The notes under the pieces: model-generated
The model's database searches: none
What the model saw: only the letters and a program-made list of their open reading frames with translations
Told to the model about the DNA's origin: nothing
Part shown: positions 24,183 through 32,537 of the stretch, one piece after another
How positions within the stretch are numbered: the stretch's first letter is position 1
Layout of the letters: each line of letters begins with the position of its first letter
Program-made: the position numbers and the translations under genes
Assembly (NCBI RefSeq): GCF_004000765.1
Contig: NZ_BILW01000018.1
Span: forward strand, 1 to 64,000
Source: Paenibacillus chondroitinus NBRC 15376
Lineage (GTDB): Bacteria > Bacillota > Bacilli > Paenibacillales > NBRC-103111
Reading direction: 5' to 3'
Length of the DNA stretch: 64,000 nucleotides

Positions 24183-25502
24183 ATGAAAAAAAGTTTAAAG
24201 CTTGCTGTGACAGGCTCTTTGCTGTTGGGATTACTGGCTGGATGCGGGTCCGCCGGCCAAACGGCAGGAGATAAAAGCACGGCGTCTCCGGATGCCAAAG
24301 CGGCTCAAGTGAGCTTGAAAGCGACGGTACTTCAGGATGATTTGGAAACGTTTAAAACCGCTTACGAAGAATTTAGCAAAGAGAATCCGACGATCCAAGT
24401 GCAATTTGAAACAATTCCACAGGCGCAGTACTACGAAAAGCTTCGCATGCAGCTGTCTTCCGGGGATAATATCGATTTGTTCGGCGGCAACATGGATGTG
24501 TTTCTGGACACGGGCATTTTGGAGCCTTTAGACGATTATGTCAAAAAGGCGAATGTGGATGTTTCCGGATATGGCCCTTTGTATGATTCTTTAAAAGTTA
24601 ACGATAAAGTTTACGGGCTTCCTTACCGGAAATCCAACTGGATGTTGTTTTACAACAAAACGTTGTTTGATCAAGCCGGCGTGGCCTATCCGAAAGCGGA
24701 TATGACATGGGATGAATTCCGTGAACTGGCGAAGAAGATGACCAAAGGGGAAGGCGCCAATAAAACGTACGGGGCATTCTTGCATCCATGGGCACAAACG
24801 TGGTATATGCAAGGCGTTCAAACCGGCGCTTCGATCATCGATAAAGATTTATCGGCGTTCAAGAAAGGCCTTCAATTCCGTTTGGATATGGAAAAAGACG
24901 GCTCGATGATGGGTTGGGCCGAACAAATTACGACAAATGCGCATTACAACGCCGCTTTCCAGAAGGGCAATGTGGCGATGAATCTGATCGGGGACTGGCA
25001 CGTGGCACAGCTTAGACAAGCGGAAGCCGAGAAGAAAATCAGCTTTGATTGGGATGTTGTTCCCGTTCCGCATCCGGAAGGCGTAGCAGCCAATACGAGT
25101 TTGGCGACTCCGGTGTCCTTGATGGTGAACAAGAATTCCAAGCACAAAGAAGAAGCGTTCAAAGTGCTTCAGTTCATGACCGGCGTGAAAGGCGCGAAGC
25201 AGTTTGCAGCGAAAGGCTTTCTCACAGGTTATATCAACGATGAAATCCGCAAGACGTATATTGGCGACGGCAGCTTGAAGCCTAAGAACATCCATTACTT
25301 CGTGGAACAAAAAGAATATCCGGAATATCCGCTGCTGCCTGGCGTGAAAAACATTTTGGTAAACAGCGTTTACAAACAAGAAGGCGAAATGGCTTTAACT
25401 GGCGCTCAGACCGTCGACCAAGCGATTCAAAAGATCGGTCAGCGCGTTGCCTCCGAATGGGCCGATAAATATGCCAAGGATTACAAAGCAGGCAAAAAGT
25501 AA
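24183..25502 (+). CDS. Extracellular sugar-binding lipoprotein (family 1)
   Basis: Binding protein of a carbohydrate ABC importer, 439 residues. Signal peptide with lipobox LLAGC, then an acidic/Ser-rich linker. The fold signature is FSKENPTIQVQFETIP, QLSSGDNIDLFGG, and KVYGLPYRKSNWMLFYNKTLFDQAG, with AAFQKGNVAMNLIGDWHVAQL in the second lobe. GGGTGGGTG precedes the ATG. It leads the operon with two permeases and the sulfatase. Given those enzymes the ligand is probably a sulfated or uronate-containing oligosaccharide; this is inference. Confidence 0.9.
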   Translation: MKKSLKLAVTGSLLLGLLAGCGSAGQTAGDKSTASPDAKAAQVSLKATVLQDDLETFKTAYEEFSKENPTIQVQFETIPQAQYYEKLRMQLSSGDNIDLFGGNMDVFLDTGILEPLDDYVKKANVDVSGYGPLYDSLKVNDKVYGLPYRKSNWMLFYNKTLFDQAGVAYPKADMTWDEFRELAKKMTKGEGANKTYGAFLHPWAQTWYMQGVQTGASIIDKDLSAFKKGLQFRLDMEKDGSMMGWAEQITTNAHYNAAFQKGNVAMNLIGDWHVAQLRQAEAEKKISFDWDVVPVPHPEGVAANTSLATPVSLMVNKNSKHKEEAFKVLQFMTGVKGAKQFAAKGFLTGYINDEIRKTYIGDGSLKPKNIHYFVEQKEYPEYPLLPGVKNILVNSVYKQEGEMALTGAQTVDQAIQKIGQRVASEWADKYAKDYKAGKK

Positions 25503-25521
25503 GGGACAGAACAGAAACAGC

Positions 25522-25549
25522 CGAGCTTCGCTCTATGTAGTGAAGCTCG
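25522..25549 (+). terminator. Hairpin attenuator between binding-protein and permease genes
   Basis: CGAGCTTC (25522-25529) and GAAGCTCG (25542-25549) with a 12-nt loop, followed by ACGGTTTT. It sits just after the binding-protein stop and would reduce read-through or stabilise the upstream mRNA, giving excess binding protein over permeases. Confidence 0.6.
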
Positions 25550-25573
25550 ACGGTTTTGATAGGGGTGAAGCAT

Positions 25574-26464
25574 ATGAAGGGTTCGAGCAAAGCATTACGG
25601 CGTAATCGATTGACAGGATATACATTTCTGCTTCCCAATATACTTGGATTTTTGATTTTTATTTGCTTACCGGTGTGTGCTTCCTTCCTCATGAGTTTTA
25701 CGGAGTGGAACGGGTTTGGTGAAATTGAATTTGCGGGATTATCGAATTACACGCGTTTATGGAGCGATGAAACGTTCCGAATCTCCCTGCTCAATAGTTT
25801 ACTTATGACAGCCGTTTCCGTACCGGTGACGCTGATTCTTGCGATTTTGGCAGCAGTCGCCCTCAATAAAGGCTTGAGAGGCGTTAAAATATTTCGAACG
25901 GCGATTTTTCTGCCGCATATTACGGCAACCATTGCCGTAGCCGTCGTGTGGCAGCTGCTTTATAACCCGACCATGGGTCCGATTAACGGCTTTCTCAGAA
26001 GCCTTGGGATCGACAATCCGCCAACTTGGCTTGCATCGACACACTGGGCGCTCCTCTCGGTGATTATCGTCAGTATCTGGCACTCGATCGGTTACTATAT
26101 GGTGCTTTATTTAGCCGGCCTGCAGGGAATTCCAAAGGATCTGTATGAAGCAGCGGAAATTGATGGCGCAGGCAAAGTCTCCCAGTTTCGCAATATAACA
26201 CTGCCGATGCTGTCGCCGGTCATTTTCTTTACGATTATTATGGGCATTATCAATTCCTTCAAAGTATTCGATCTGGTTTTTGTCTTGACCAAAGGAGGAC
26301 CTGGCCGTTCAACGCATATGCTGGTTTACGACATTTATTATACGGCGTTCCAGCGCTTTGAATATGGTTATGCCTCGGCCATGGCTTACGTGCTGTTCGC
26401 GATTATTTTAGTTATTACGTTGATTCAATTTAGAGGGCAAAAACGTTGGGTGAACTACTCCTAA
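25574..26464 (+). CDS. Sugar ABC transporter permease (MalF/UgpA-like)
   Basis: Six-helix permease, 296 residues. Signs: GYTFLLPNILGFLIFICLPV, LMSFTEWNGFG, and the EAA loop YEAAEIDGAGKVSQFRNITL; the last part DIYYTAFQRFEYGYASAMAYV is typical of the family-1 permeases. AGGGGTG lies 7 nt before ATG 25574. Works with the binding protein upstream and the MalG-type permease downstream; the ATPase must come from elsewhere. Confidence 0.9.
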   Translation: MKGSSKALRRNRLTGYTFLLPNILGFLIFICLPVCASFLMSFTEWNGFGEIEFAGLSNYTRLWSDETFRISLLNSLLMTAVSVPVTLILAILAAVALNKGLRGVKIFRTAIFLPHITATIAVAVVWQLLYNPTMGPINGFLRSLGIDNPPTWLASTHWALLSVIIVSIWHSIGYYMVLYLAGLQGIPKDLYEAAEIDGAGKVSQFRNITLPMLSPVIFFTIIMGIINSFKVFDLVFVLTKGGPGRSTHMLVYDIYYTAFQRFEYGYASAMAYVLFAIILVITLIQFRGQKRWVNYS

Positions 26465-26498
26465 CGAGCTTATCGGGTTAGAGAAGGGAGAAGCCAAC

Positions 26499-27377
26499 AT
26501 GAATATACAAGTAGAATCAAGTCGGACGATGGTGACGTTACCGAGGCGAACTCCAATTGGCGCATGGATTAGAAAAGCGGTTTTATATGCGGTCGTGACT
26601 GTTGTCGCCGTCTCCATGGTTGTTCCTTTCCTTTGGATGCTTTCCGCATCGGTGAAGTCGGAGGCGGAAATATTCAGCTTCCCCATTCAGTGGATACCGA
26701 GTCACTTTTACTGGTCAAATTACAGCAAGGTATGGACGCAGCTTCCTTTTTTCACCTATTACTTGAATACGATCAAAATCGCTGTGCTAACTACGCTGCT
26801 GCAAATTATTACATGCTCTACGGCTGCTTATGCGTTCGCCAAAGTGAAATTTCCGGAACGGGATAAGCTGTTTTTCATGTATGTGGCAACGATGATGGTG
26901 CCTTACCAAGTCATGATGATTCCGCAGTTTATGCTAATCAAGAAAATTGGGTTAATCGATTCGCATTGGGCATTGATTTTGTTGGGGGCTTTTAGTCCAT
27001 TTGGCGTGTTCCTGTTCAGACAGTTTTTTATGTCTATTCCAGAGGAACTTTCAGAAGCTGCCAGAATTGATGGCTTGAGCGAGTTTGGCATCTATGCACG
27101 GGTCATCCTGCCACTCATTCGGCCGGCGATTGCCAGCTTGACGATCTTTACCTTCATGCACGCATGGAATGATTTCCTCGGTCCTTTGATCTACCTGAAT
27201 TCGGATAACTTATTTACGCTCCAGCTCGGCATGCAGCATTTCCAATCCGAGCATGCTACGGAATACGGCCCTTTAATGGCCGCAGCGGTTTGTGCCATTA
27301 TTCCGACGATCATCATTTACTTTATGGCACAAGACCACTTCGTCGAAGGGATTTCCGCAGGCGCGGTTAAAGGGTGA
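26499..27377 (+). CDS. Sugar ABC transporter permease (MalG/UgpE-like)
   Basis: Second permease, 292 residues with six helices. Typical segments are VPFLWMLSASVKSEAEIFSF, AYAFAKVKFPERDKLFFMYV, MVPYQVMMIPQFMLIKKIGL, the EAA loop SEAARIDGLSEFGIYARVIL, and the family C-terminus FVEGISAGAVKG. AGAAGGGAGA precedes the ATG. The stop codon lies within the ribosome site of the sulfatase gene 7 nt downstream, showing tight cotranscription. Confidence 0.9.
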   Translation: MNIQVESSRTMVTLPRRTPIGAWIRKAVLYAVVTVVAVSMVVPFLWMLSASVKSEAEIFSFPIQWIPSHFYWSNYSKVWTQLPFFTYYLNTIKIAVLTTLLQIITCSTAAYAFAKVKFPERDKLFFMYVATMMVPYQVMMIPQFMLIKKIGLIDSHWALILLGAFSPFGVFLFRQFFMSIPEELSEAARIDGLSEFGIYARVILPLIRPAIASLTIFTFMHAWNDFLGPLIYLNSDNLFTLQLGMQHFQSEHATEYGPLMAAAVCAIIPTIIIYFMAQDHFVEGISAGAVKG

Positions 27378-27384
27378 GTCGATC

Positions 27385-28806
27385 ATGAAGCCAAACATCA
27401 TTTATATTTTTGCTGATCAATGGCGGAAGCAGGCTGCAGGTTTTATGGGGGAAGATCCTGTCATCACGCCCAATATCGACCGATTTGCGGAGGAAAGCTT
27501 GGTGTTTAACCATGCGCTCTCTTGTACGCCGCTTTGTTCTCCGCACCGGGCTGCGCTCATGACAGGCAGATATCCGCAATCGACCGGTGTCTATACGAAC
27601 TGTAAGATAGGTGCAGATATTATGCTAAGCCCGGACGAAGTTTGTGTGGGAGATGCACTGAAGGCGGCTGGGTATCAAACGGGTTATATTGGCAAATGGC
27701 ATCTGGATCTACCTGAGCAAAATCGTTGCCCGGAACCGGAATCCGGAGCGCGTGAATGGGATGCGTACACACCGCCGGGGCCCAAACGGCACGGCTTTGA
27801 TTTCTGGTATTCCTACGGTGCGTACGACCAGCATCTGAAGCCGCATTATTGGAAAGACACACCGGAAATGATTCAAGTGGACCAATGGTCGTTGGAGCAT
27901 GAAACGGATGTTGCGTTAGACTTTATTCGGACAAAAAGACAAGAAACAGAGAAGGACAATGGGCCGTTTGCTCTATTTGTCTCTTGGAATCCGCCTCATA
28001 GCCCCTTTGAACTTGTACCGGAACGCTACAAGGAAATCTATAGCGGACGGGAGTTGAGTTTGCGACCGAACGTAAGTTCGGAGTGTCTTGCTGCGCACAC
28101 GGGTGAGCCCTTTGAAAGCGGGGATGAGGCGCTGGACCGCTACACCCGAGATTACTTCGCAGCGGTGTCCGGTATGGATGAACAATTCGGCCGGATTTGG
28201 CGGGAAGTCGAGCAGCTAGGGATTGCGGAAAACACGTTGATCGTACTCTCGTCGGATCACGGTGAGCTCATGGGCTCGCATGGCTTAATGGCGAAGCATT
28301 CTTGGCATGAGGAATCCATCGCGATTCCTTGTCTAATGAGTTGGAAAGGCATGATTGAGCAGGGCAGCACGAATCTGCTTTTTAACAGTGTGGATATTAT
28401 GCCTACGCTGCTTGGTCTTGCCGGCATTCCAGTCCCAGTAGCTGTAGAAGGGATGGATCTGTCCGGTGATATCCTCGGTACGAGAGAAACGGATATTTCC
28501 TCTGCTTTCATTTCCGGGTTTCCCGGAAGAAAGGATGCGATGGAGCTTTTTGCCGCCTCTGGCTTGGATAACCGCCGATATGGCTGGCGGGGTATCCGCA
28601 CAAGCATGTACACCTATGTTGTACATAGAGGATACGCACCTGGAGCGGAAGTGCAACGCTTCTTCTATGATCATGTGAAGGATCCTTATCAGCTCAATCC
28701 TGTTGTGCTGTATGAGCGGCCGCAAACGGAACTTTTGATCTCACTGGAAAAAGAGCTGCAAAGTTGGTTAGACCGGACCATGGATCGGTTTGATCTGGGG
28801 GGATAG
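27385..28806 (+). CDS. Type I (formylglycine-dependent) sulfatase
   Basis: Sulfate ester hydrolase of the alkaline-phosphatase superfamily, 473 residues, no signal peptide, so it acts in the cytosol on imported material. The activation motif CSPHR at 51-55 (C-x-P-x-R) marks Cys51 as the residue converted to formylglycine. Metal ligands fit Asp11-Gln12 in IFADQWR and the Asp-His pair in VLSSDHGELMGSHG; KHSWHEESI gives further active-site residues. The reading frame extends upstream into the permease gene, but ATG 27385 with AAGGGTGAG is the sensible start. Placed after the sugar permeases and before a GH105 enzyme, it should desulfate the imported oligosaccharide. A formylglycine-generating or anSME enzyme was not found in the window. 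Confidence 0.9.
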   Translation: MKPNIIYIFADQWRKQAAGFMGEDPVITPNIDRFAEESLVFNHALSCTPLCSPHRAALMTGRYPQSTGVYTNCKIGADIMLSPDEVCVGDALKAAGYQTGYIGKWHLDLPEQNRCPEPESGAREWDAYTPPGPKRHGFDFWYSYGAYDQHLKPHYWKDTPEMIQVDQWSLEHETDVALDFIRTKRQETEKDNGPFALFVSWNPPHSPFELVPERYKEIYSGRELSLRPNVSSECLAAHTGEPFESGDEALDRYTRDYFAAVSGMDEQFGRIWREVEQLGIAENTLIVLSSDHGELMGSHGLMAKHSWHEESIAIPCLMSWKGMIEQGSTNLLFNSVDIMPTLLGLAGIPVPVAVEGMDLSGDILGTRETDISSAFISGFPGRKDAMELFAASGLDNRRYGWRGIRTSMYTYVVHRGYAPGAEVQRFFYDHVKDPYQLNPVVLYERPQTELLISLEKELQSWLDRTMDRFDLGG

Positions 28807-28817
28807 ATGTTTGCATT

Positions 28818-28858
28818 AAAAAAAGAGCGCACAAAGTTTTGAATGTGCACTCTTTTTT
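28818..28858 (+). terminator. Terminator after the sulfatase gene
   Basis: A7-GAGCGCACA pairs with TGTGCACTC-T6 (one mismatch), loop of about 10 nt. It closes the binding-protein/permease/sulfatase operon. I find no convincing -35/-10 pair for the next gene in 28859-29011. Confidence 0.8.
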
Positions 28859-29011
28859 GCTGTTTCTTTATCTAAACGCAAGATATGCGAGATTTGGTTA
28901 TTTTTTAGTTGAAAATGCGGAGAATGCCCTCGAAAATTATGTTATTTTTATAGGTAATGTGCGTTAAAGCTATAGATTTCATCAGGCAGAATAGATGGAG
29001 GTATCGATTCT

Positions 29012-30049
29012 ATGCGGAAATTTGAATGCAACGAAAACGAAGTAAAAGAACTCATAGACCGGGTAGTCCGCAGAACGATGAATATGGATTTCACATGGAA
29101 CTGGTCTTGTGGCGTAGCTTATTATGGCATTTGCAAAGCTTGGGAAGTAACCGGGAATCAGGAGTACATCGATTTTCTGGTGAAATGGGTGGACGAGTAT
29201 CTGGAGCTCGGGTTGCCGCCGATGATGGTGAATGCTTGCGCGATGGGGCATACCATGCTGACCTTGTATGAAGCTACGGACGATGCCAAGTACCTTGACC
29301 TGGCGCTCTTGAAGGCCGAATATTTGCGCAAGGATGCCATCCGATTCGGATCGGGTGTTTTCCAGCATACGGTATCCTCCAAAAATGATTTTCCAGAGCA
29401 AGCATGGGCGGATACGTTATTTATGGCGGCGTATTTCCTGCTGCGGCTTGGATTTAAAATAGACAATAAAGCTTACATAGAAGATGCGCTGAATCAATTT
29501 TACTGGCATGAAGAATACCTGCAGGATACGAAGACGAATTTGTTCTACCACGCATGGGATAATGTGAGGCAAGATCATTTGTCCGGTATATATTGGGGCA
29601 GAGCCAATGCATGGGCGGCTTATACGATGGCGCAAGCGTATAAAATGCTGAATCCTTTCATGCCAATGTGGATGCAAATTGGAGGAGCTCTAGGCGATCA
29701 ATTAAGCGCTCTGGTCAGGTTGCAGTCAGAGAATGGGCTGTGGCGCACGGTATTGACGGATGAAACCTCCTACGAGGAAACTTCAGCCTCCGCAGGTATT
29801 GCTGCCGCACTCACCACGTATGCGCATCCGCTGCATCAAAATTATATGGCCAAAGCCTATGAGGGCATCTTGGCAAACATTGATGAAGACGGCTCCGTGC
29901 GGAATGTATCGGCAGGTACGGCCGTGATGTACTCCGTAGATGATTACAAAGTCATCTCCAAGAAAAGAGTACAAGGATGGGGGCAAGGATTGACCTTGGC
30001 CTACCTGGTTGCTCTGCTTCAAAATAGGGAAGTTGTTAGCAAAATTTAA
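29012..30049 (+). CDS. GH105/GH88 unsaturated glucuronyl/rhamnogalacturonyl hydrolase
   Basis: Cytosolic (alpha/alpha)6-barrel enzyme, 345 residues, related to YteR/YesR. It hydrates the 4,5-double bond left by polysaccharide lyases on the non-reducing uronate and so releases it. Seen: WNWSCGVAYYGICKAWEVTG, the catalytic-Asp motif EQAWADTLFMAAYFLLRLG, the IYWGRANAWAAYTMAQ substrate region with conserved Trp/Arg, and TSASAGIAAAL. No signal peptide. GGAGG lies 10-11 nt before the ATG. With the neighbouring sulfatase and ABC importer it points to degradation of a sulfated uronate-containing glycan pre-cut by a lyase (ulvan- or glycosaminoglycan-like); the lyase itself is not in the window. Confidence 0.88.
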   Translation: MRKFECNENEVKELIDRVVRRTMNMDFTWNWSCGVAYYGICKAWEVTGNQEYIDFLVKWVDEYLELGLPPMMVNACAMGHTMLTLYEATDDAKYLDLALLKAEYLRKDAIRFGSGVFQHTVSSKNDFPEQAWADTLFMAAYFLLRLGFKIDNKAYIEDALNQFYWHEEYLQDTKTNLFYHAWDNVRQDHLSGIYWGRANAWAAYTMAQAYKMLNPFMPMWMQIGGALGDQLSALVRLQSENGLWRTVLTDETSYEETSASAGIAAALTTYAHPLHQNYMAKAYEGILANIDEDGSVRNVSAGTAVMYSVDDYKVISKKRVQGWGQGLTLAYLVALLQNREVVSKI

Positions 30050-30054
30050 GAGTC

Positions 30055-30099
30055 AGCGGCAGTCAGGGGTTTGATTTTCTCCCGGGACTGCCGCTTTTA
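30055..30099 (+). terminator. Terminator of the GH105 gene
   Basis: AGCGGCAGTC (30055-30064) and GACTGCCGCT (30086-30095), perfect 10-bp arms, followed by TTTATTTATT. Confidence 0.85.
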
Positions 30100-30166
30100 T
30101 TTATTAGAATGCCACCCCAAGATAAAGGTTGCAATCGCTTGAGCGGTTCCTTCCTGGCCAGCGATG

Positions 30167-30345
30167 GGAGAACTACAGGGCGCTATTTCATCGAAATAAG
30201 CTCTCTTCCGCGCGGAGCGGAACTGTGGGCCGCTATTTGTCCGTTTTCTTTAAGAAAACGGGAGTAGGCGATCAAATAAGGCCCTGCAAGTTCCACTTGA
30301 ACGCGGAATCGGGCTGAATGTGCTAGAATAGCAGCCTGTAGTTCC
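30167..30345. repeat. Structured intergenic repeat, copy 2
   Basis: Same four-part design as the elements near 16.3 and 59.0 kb: GGAGAACTACAGGGCGCTAT at 30167 and GGAACTGTGGGCCGCTATTT at 30219, then AAATAAGGCCCTGCAAGTTCC ending 30294, and AATAGCAGCCTGTAGTTCC ending 30345. The middle pair forms a long stem tipped by CCGTTTTCTT/AAGAAAACGG. It occupies the middle of the 414-nt gap 30050-30463; no gene seen in the gap. Confidence 0.8.
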
Positions 30346-30408
30346 TCAAGGACGACGAAGTGGTTTATCCTTCGAGCACAGAAGCAGAATATAAAAGAGA
30401 ACCTGCCG

Positions 30409-30417
30409 TGGTATAAT
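30409..30417 (+). promoter_or_regulatory. Extended -10 promoter for the hydroxyacid dehydrogenase gene
   Basis: TGGTATAAT is an extended -10 element (TGn before a perfect TATAAT), 46 nt before the GTG start; no clear -35 box. Confidence 0.45.
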
Positions 30418-30463
30418 AAGTTACTATTGTATGGTTTTATGGATTCTATAGGGGGCGTGGCAG

Positions 30464-31396
30464 GTGGATATACAAAAAATCTTGGTGACTGGACGGATGT
30501 TCAAAGAGCTGGAGAAGTTAGCTTTGCTGGACACTAAGCGGGAGTATCTGTTTCTTCCAGAGACGGAAGTGAGCTCGAATCACTTCGATTGGGCCGATGG
30601 TTATGTGGCTTTTAAACCGACGGAGTCGTTTCATTTCGGTAAGCTGCGGTGGGTTCATGCGCTTGGGGCGGGCGTTGATGCTTTTTTACATAATCGTGCT
30701 TGGAAAGAGGATGTATTATTGACCCGAACGGTCGGCAGCTTTGGAGCTAAGATAGGGCAATATTGCTTGAGTTACATACTTGCCGATGTGCAGCATCATC
30801 AAAAATTTCAGCAATATCAAACAGAAAGACTTTGGCAGCCATCACAGCAGCTGCTCCTACAGCAGCTTCGCATTGTCATTTTCGGTACCGGAACAATTGG
30901 AATGGAAGTCGCGAAGATGCTTCAAACTTTCGGGGTAACCGTTTATGGTATATCGCGCAGCGGAGCTCCGATCGCTCATTTTGATAGGGTCGTTTCACTT
31001 AAGGATGCGAACTTGTTGTTAGCAGAGGCCGACTGGGTTATTAACACACTTCCATTGACTCCAATGACGGATAAATTATTCGACAAGCATTTGTTCTCCT
31101 GCATGCAAGGTGCTGGCTTTATCAATGTGGGCCGGGGAGCCTCCGTAGATGAAACCGCACTGCTTGAGGCAGTAGACCTAGGCCAAGTGCGCAGAGCTGT
31201 TCTTGACGTGTTCCAAGAGGAGCCGCTGCCCGCAGCATCGCCGTTGTGGTCCCATCCGAACGTGACCATTACCCCGCATATTTCCGCCGTTACCGGGGTG
31301 GATGAAGCGATGGACGGCTTGCTCGCCGTACTGGAAGATATGGACAACGGGCTAGAACGAATTCGCCATTCGGTGGACGTAAGCCGAGGATATTAG
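30464..31396 (+). CDS. D-2-hydroxyacid dehydrogenase family protein
   Basis: NAD-dependent oxidoreductase of the D-isomer-specific 2-hydroxyacid dehydrogenase family, 310 residues. The dinucleotide motif is GTGTIG (Gly141 to Gly146), the substrate Arg is in INVGRGASVDE (near 224), the Glu in DVFQEEPLP, and the catalytic His272 in ITPHISAVTG. It is a little shorter than usual because the N-terminal catalytic half is reduced. It resembles the NAD(P)-binding YvcT/glyoxylate-reductase-like branch. GTG start with AGGGGG 9 nt upstream. Substrate unknown. Confidence 0.85.
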   Translation: MDIQKILVTGRMFKELEKLALLDTKREYLFLPETEVSSNHFDWADGYVAFKPTESFHFGKLRWVHALGAGVDAFLHNRAWKEDVLLTRTVGSFGAKIGQYCLSYILADVQHHQKFQQYQTERLWQPSQQLLLQQLRIVIFGTGTIGMEVAKMLQTFGVTVYGISRSGAPIAHFDRVVSLKDANLLLAEADWVINTLPLTPMTDKLFDKHLFSCMQGAGFINVGRGASVDETALLEAVDLGQVRRAVLDVFQEEPLPAASPLWSHPNVTITPHISAVTGVDEAMDGLLAVLEDMDNGLERIRHSVDVSRGY

Positions 31397-31506
31397 CGTA
31401 TTTAATTACGAGGACATAGATAAAAAGGGTGGATTTTTTATTCATTTTCACGTACAATGACCTAACTCTAGCTTGTTACATTACATCATAAGTGAGGTTA
31501 GGTTGA

Positions 31507-32463
31507 ATGCGTACAATTGCAAAAGTAAGCCAGTTCGTAGGAGGAACTTTTTCTCTATGGGTTATCCTATTTGCTTGTCTGGGATTTTTTTGGCCTGAGG
31601 TATTTACGCCGCTGAAGGGCTACATTTCCATTTTTCTTGGTGTTGTCATGTTCGGGATGGGACTTACGCTGTCGTCTGCTGATTTCCGTGAAGTATTTCG
31701 TCGTCCGCTAGAAGTCTTGATCGGTGTTGTCGGTCATTATATTATTATGCCGCTGCTAGCCTATGTGCTGGCTATTGTGTTGAACTTGCCGCCGGAGATA
31801 GCTGTTGGTGTCATTCTCGTCGGCTGCTGCCCAAGCGGTACATCCTCCAATGTGATGGCACTGCTTGCAAAAGGCGACGTTGCACTTGGCGTGTCCATTG
31901 CTTCCGTTTCCACACTCATCGCACCGCTGGCTACTCCAGCTTTGATCAGCTTGCTTGCGGGACGCTGGATGCCGATTGATGGTGGAGCGCTCATTAAGGA
32001 CATTTTGACAGTTGTTATTTTGCCTATTATTCTAGGTGTTGTCGTAAAAAGTCTGTTCAGAAAACAAGCTGAAGCGAGTGTACAGGCACTCCCGCTCGTA
32101 TCCACACTGGCAATTGTCATCATTGTGGCCATTGTAGTTGGCGGCAGCAAAACGAAAATTATCGAAAGCGGTTTGCTAATTTTTGCGGTTGTCATTTTGC
32201 ATAACGGCCTCGGGTATGTATTAGGTTACTTGTTCGCTAAGCTGTTCCGGATGAATTCAAGCAAGCGTAAAGCCATTTTATTTGAAACTGGCATGCAGAA
32301 CTCCGGTCTTGGGGCGGCGCTAGCCTCGGCTCATTTTAGCCCGATCGCAGCCGTTCCTAGTGCAATCTTTAGTGTGTGGCATAACATTTCCGGTTCTCTG
32401 CTGGCTACATGGTTTGCGCGCCGTGCTGAGAAAGAGGCATTGAGGGCAAACCAAGTCGAATAA
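31507..32463 (+). CDS. Bile acid:sodium symporter family (BASS/YocS-like) transporter
   Basis: Integral membrane carrier of the BASS family, 318 residues with nine to ten hydrophobic helices. Characteristic segments: VVMFGMGLTLSSADF, VGCCPSGTSSNVMALLAKGD (the Na-site/crossover-type motif), and FETGMQNSGLGAALASAHFS. Bacterial members carry 2-keto acids such as pantoate or ketopantoate, or other organic anions, with sodium; the cargo here is not determined. A G-rich site (AAGTGAGGTTAGG) precedes the ATG. It ends at a terminator shared with the convergent RCC1-like gene. Confidence 0.87.
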   Translation: MRTIAKVSQFVGGTFSLWVILFACLGFFWPEVFTPLKGYISIFLGVVMFGMGLTLSSADFREVFRRPLEVLIGVVGHYIIMPLLAYVLAIVLNLPPEIAVGVILVGCCPSGTSSNVMALLAKGDVALGVSIASVSTLIAPLATPALISLLAGRWMPIDGGALIKDILTVVILPIILGVVVKSLFRKQAEASVQALPLVSTLAIVIIVAIVVGGSKTKIIESGLLIFAVVILHNGLGYVLGYLFAKLFRMNSSKRKAILFETGMQNSGLGAALASAHFSPIAAVPSAIFSVWHNISGSLLATWFARRAEKEALRANQVE

Positions 32464-32491
32464 TAGTTTATTAATACTCGCGAATGAAATA

Positions 32492-32528
32492 AGACCAATA
32501 CAGGCCGTTGATGGGCTTGTATTGGTCT
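32492..32528. terminator. Bidirectional terminator, transporter/RCC1-like genes
   Basis: AGACCAATACAGGCC (32492-32506) pairs with GGCTTGTATTGGTCT (32514-32528), one mismatch, loop of 7 nt. The minus strand has a T-rich tail. Confidence 0.7.
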
Positions 32529-32537
32529 ACATACTAA

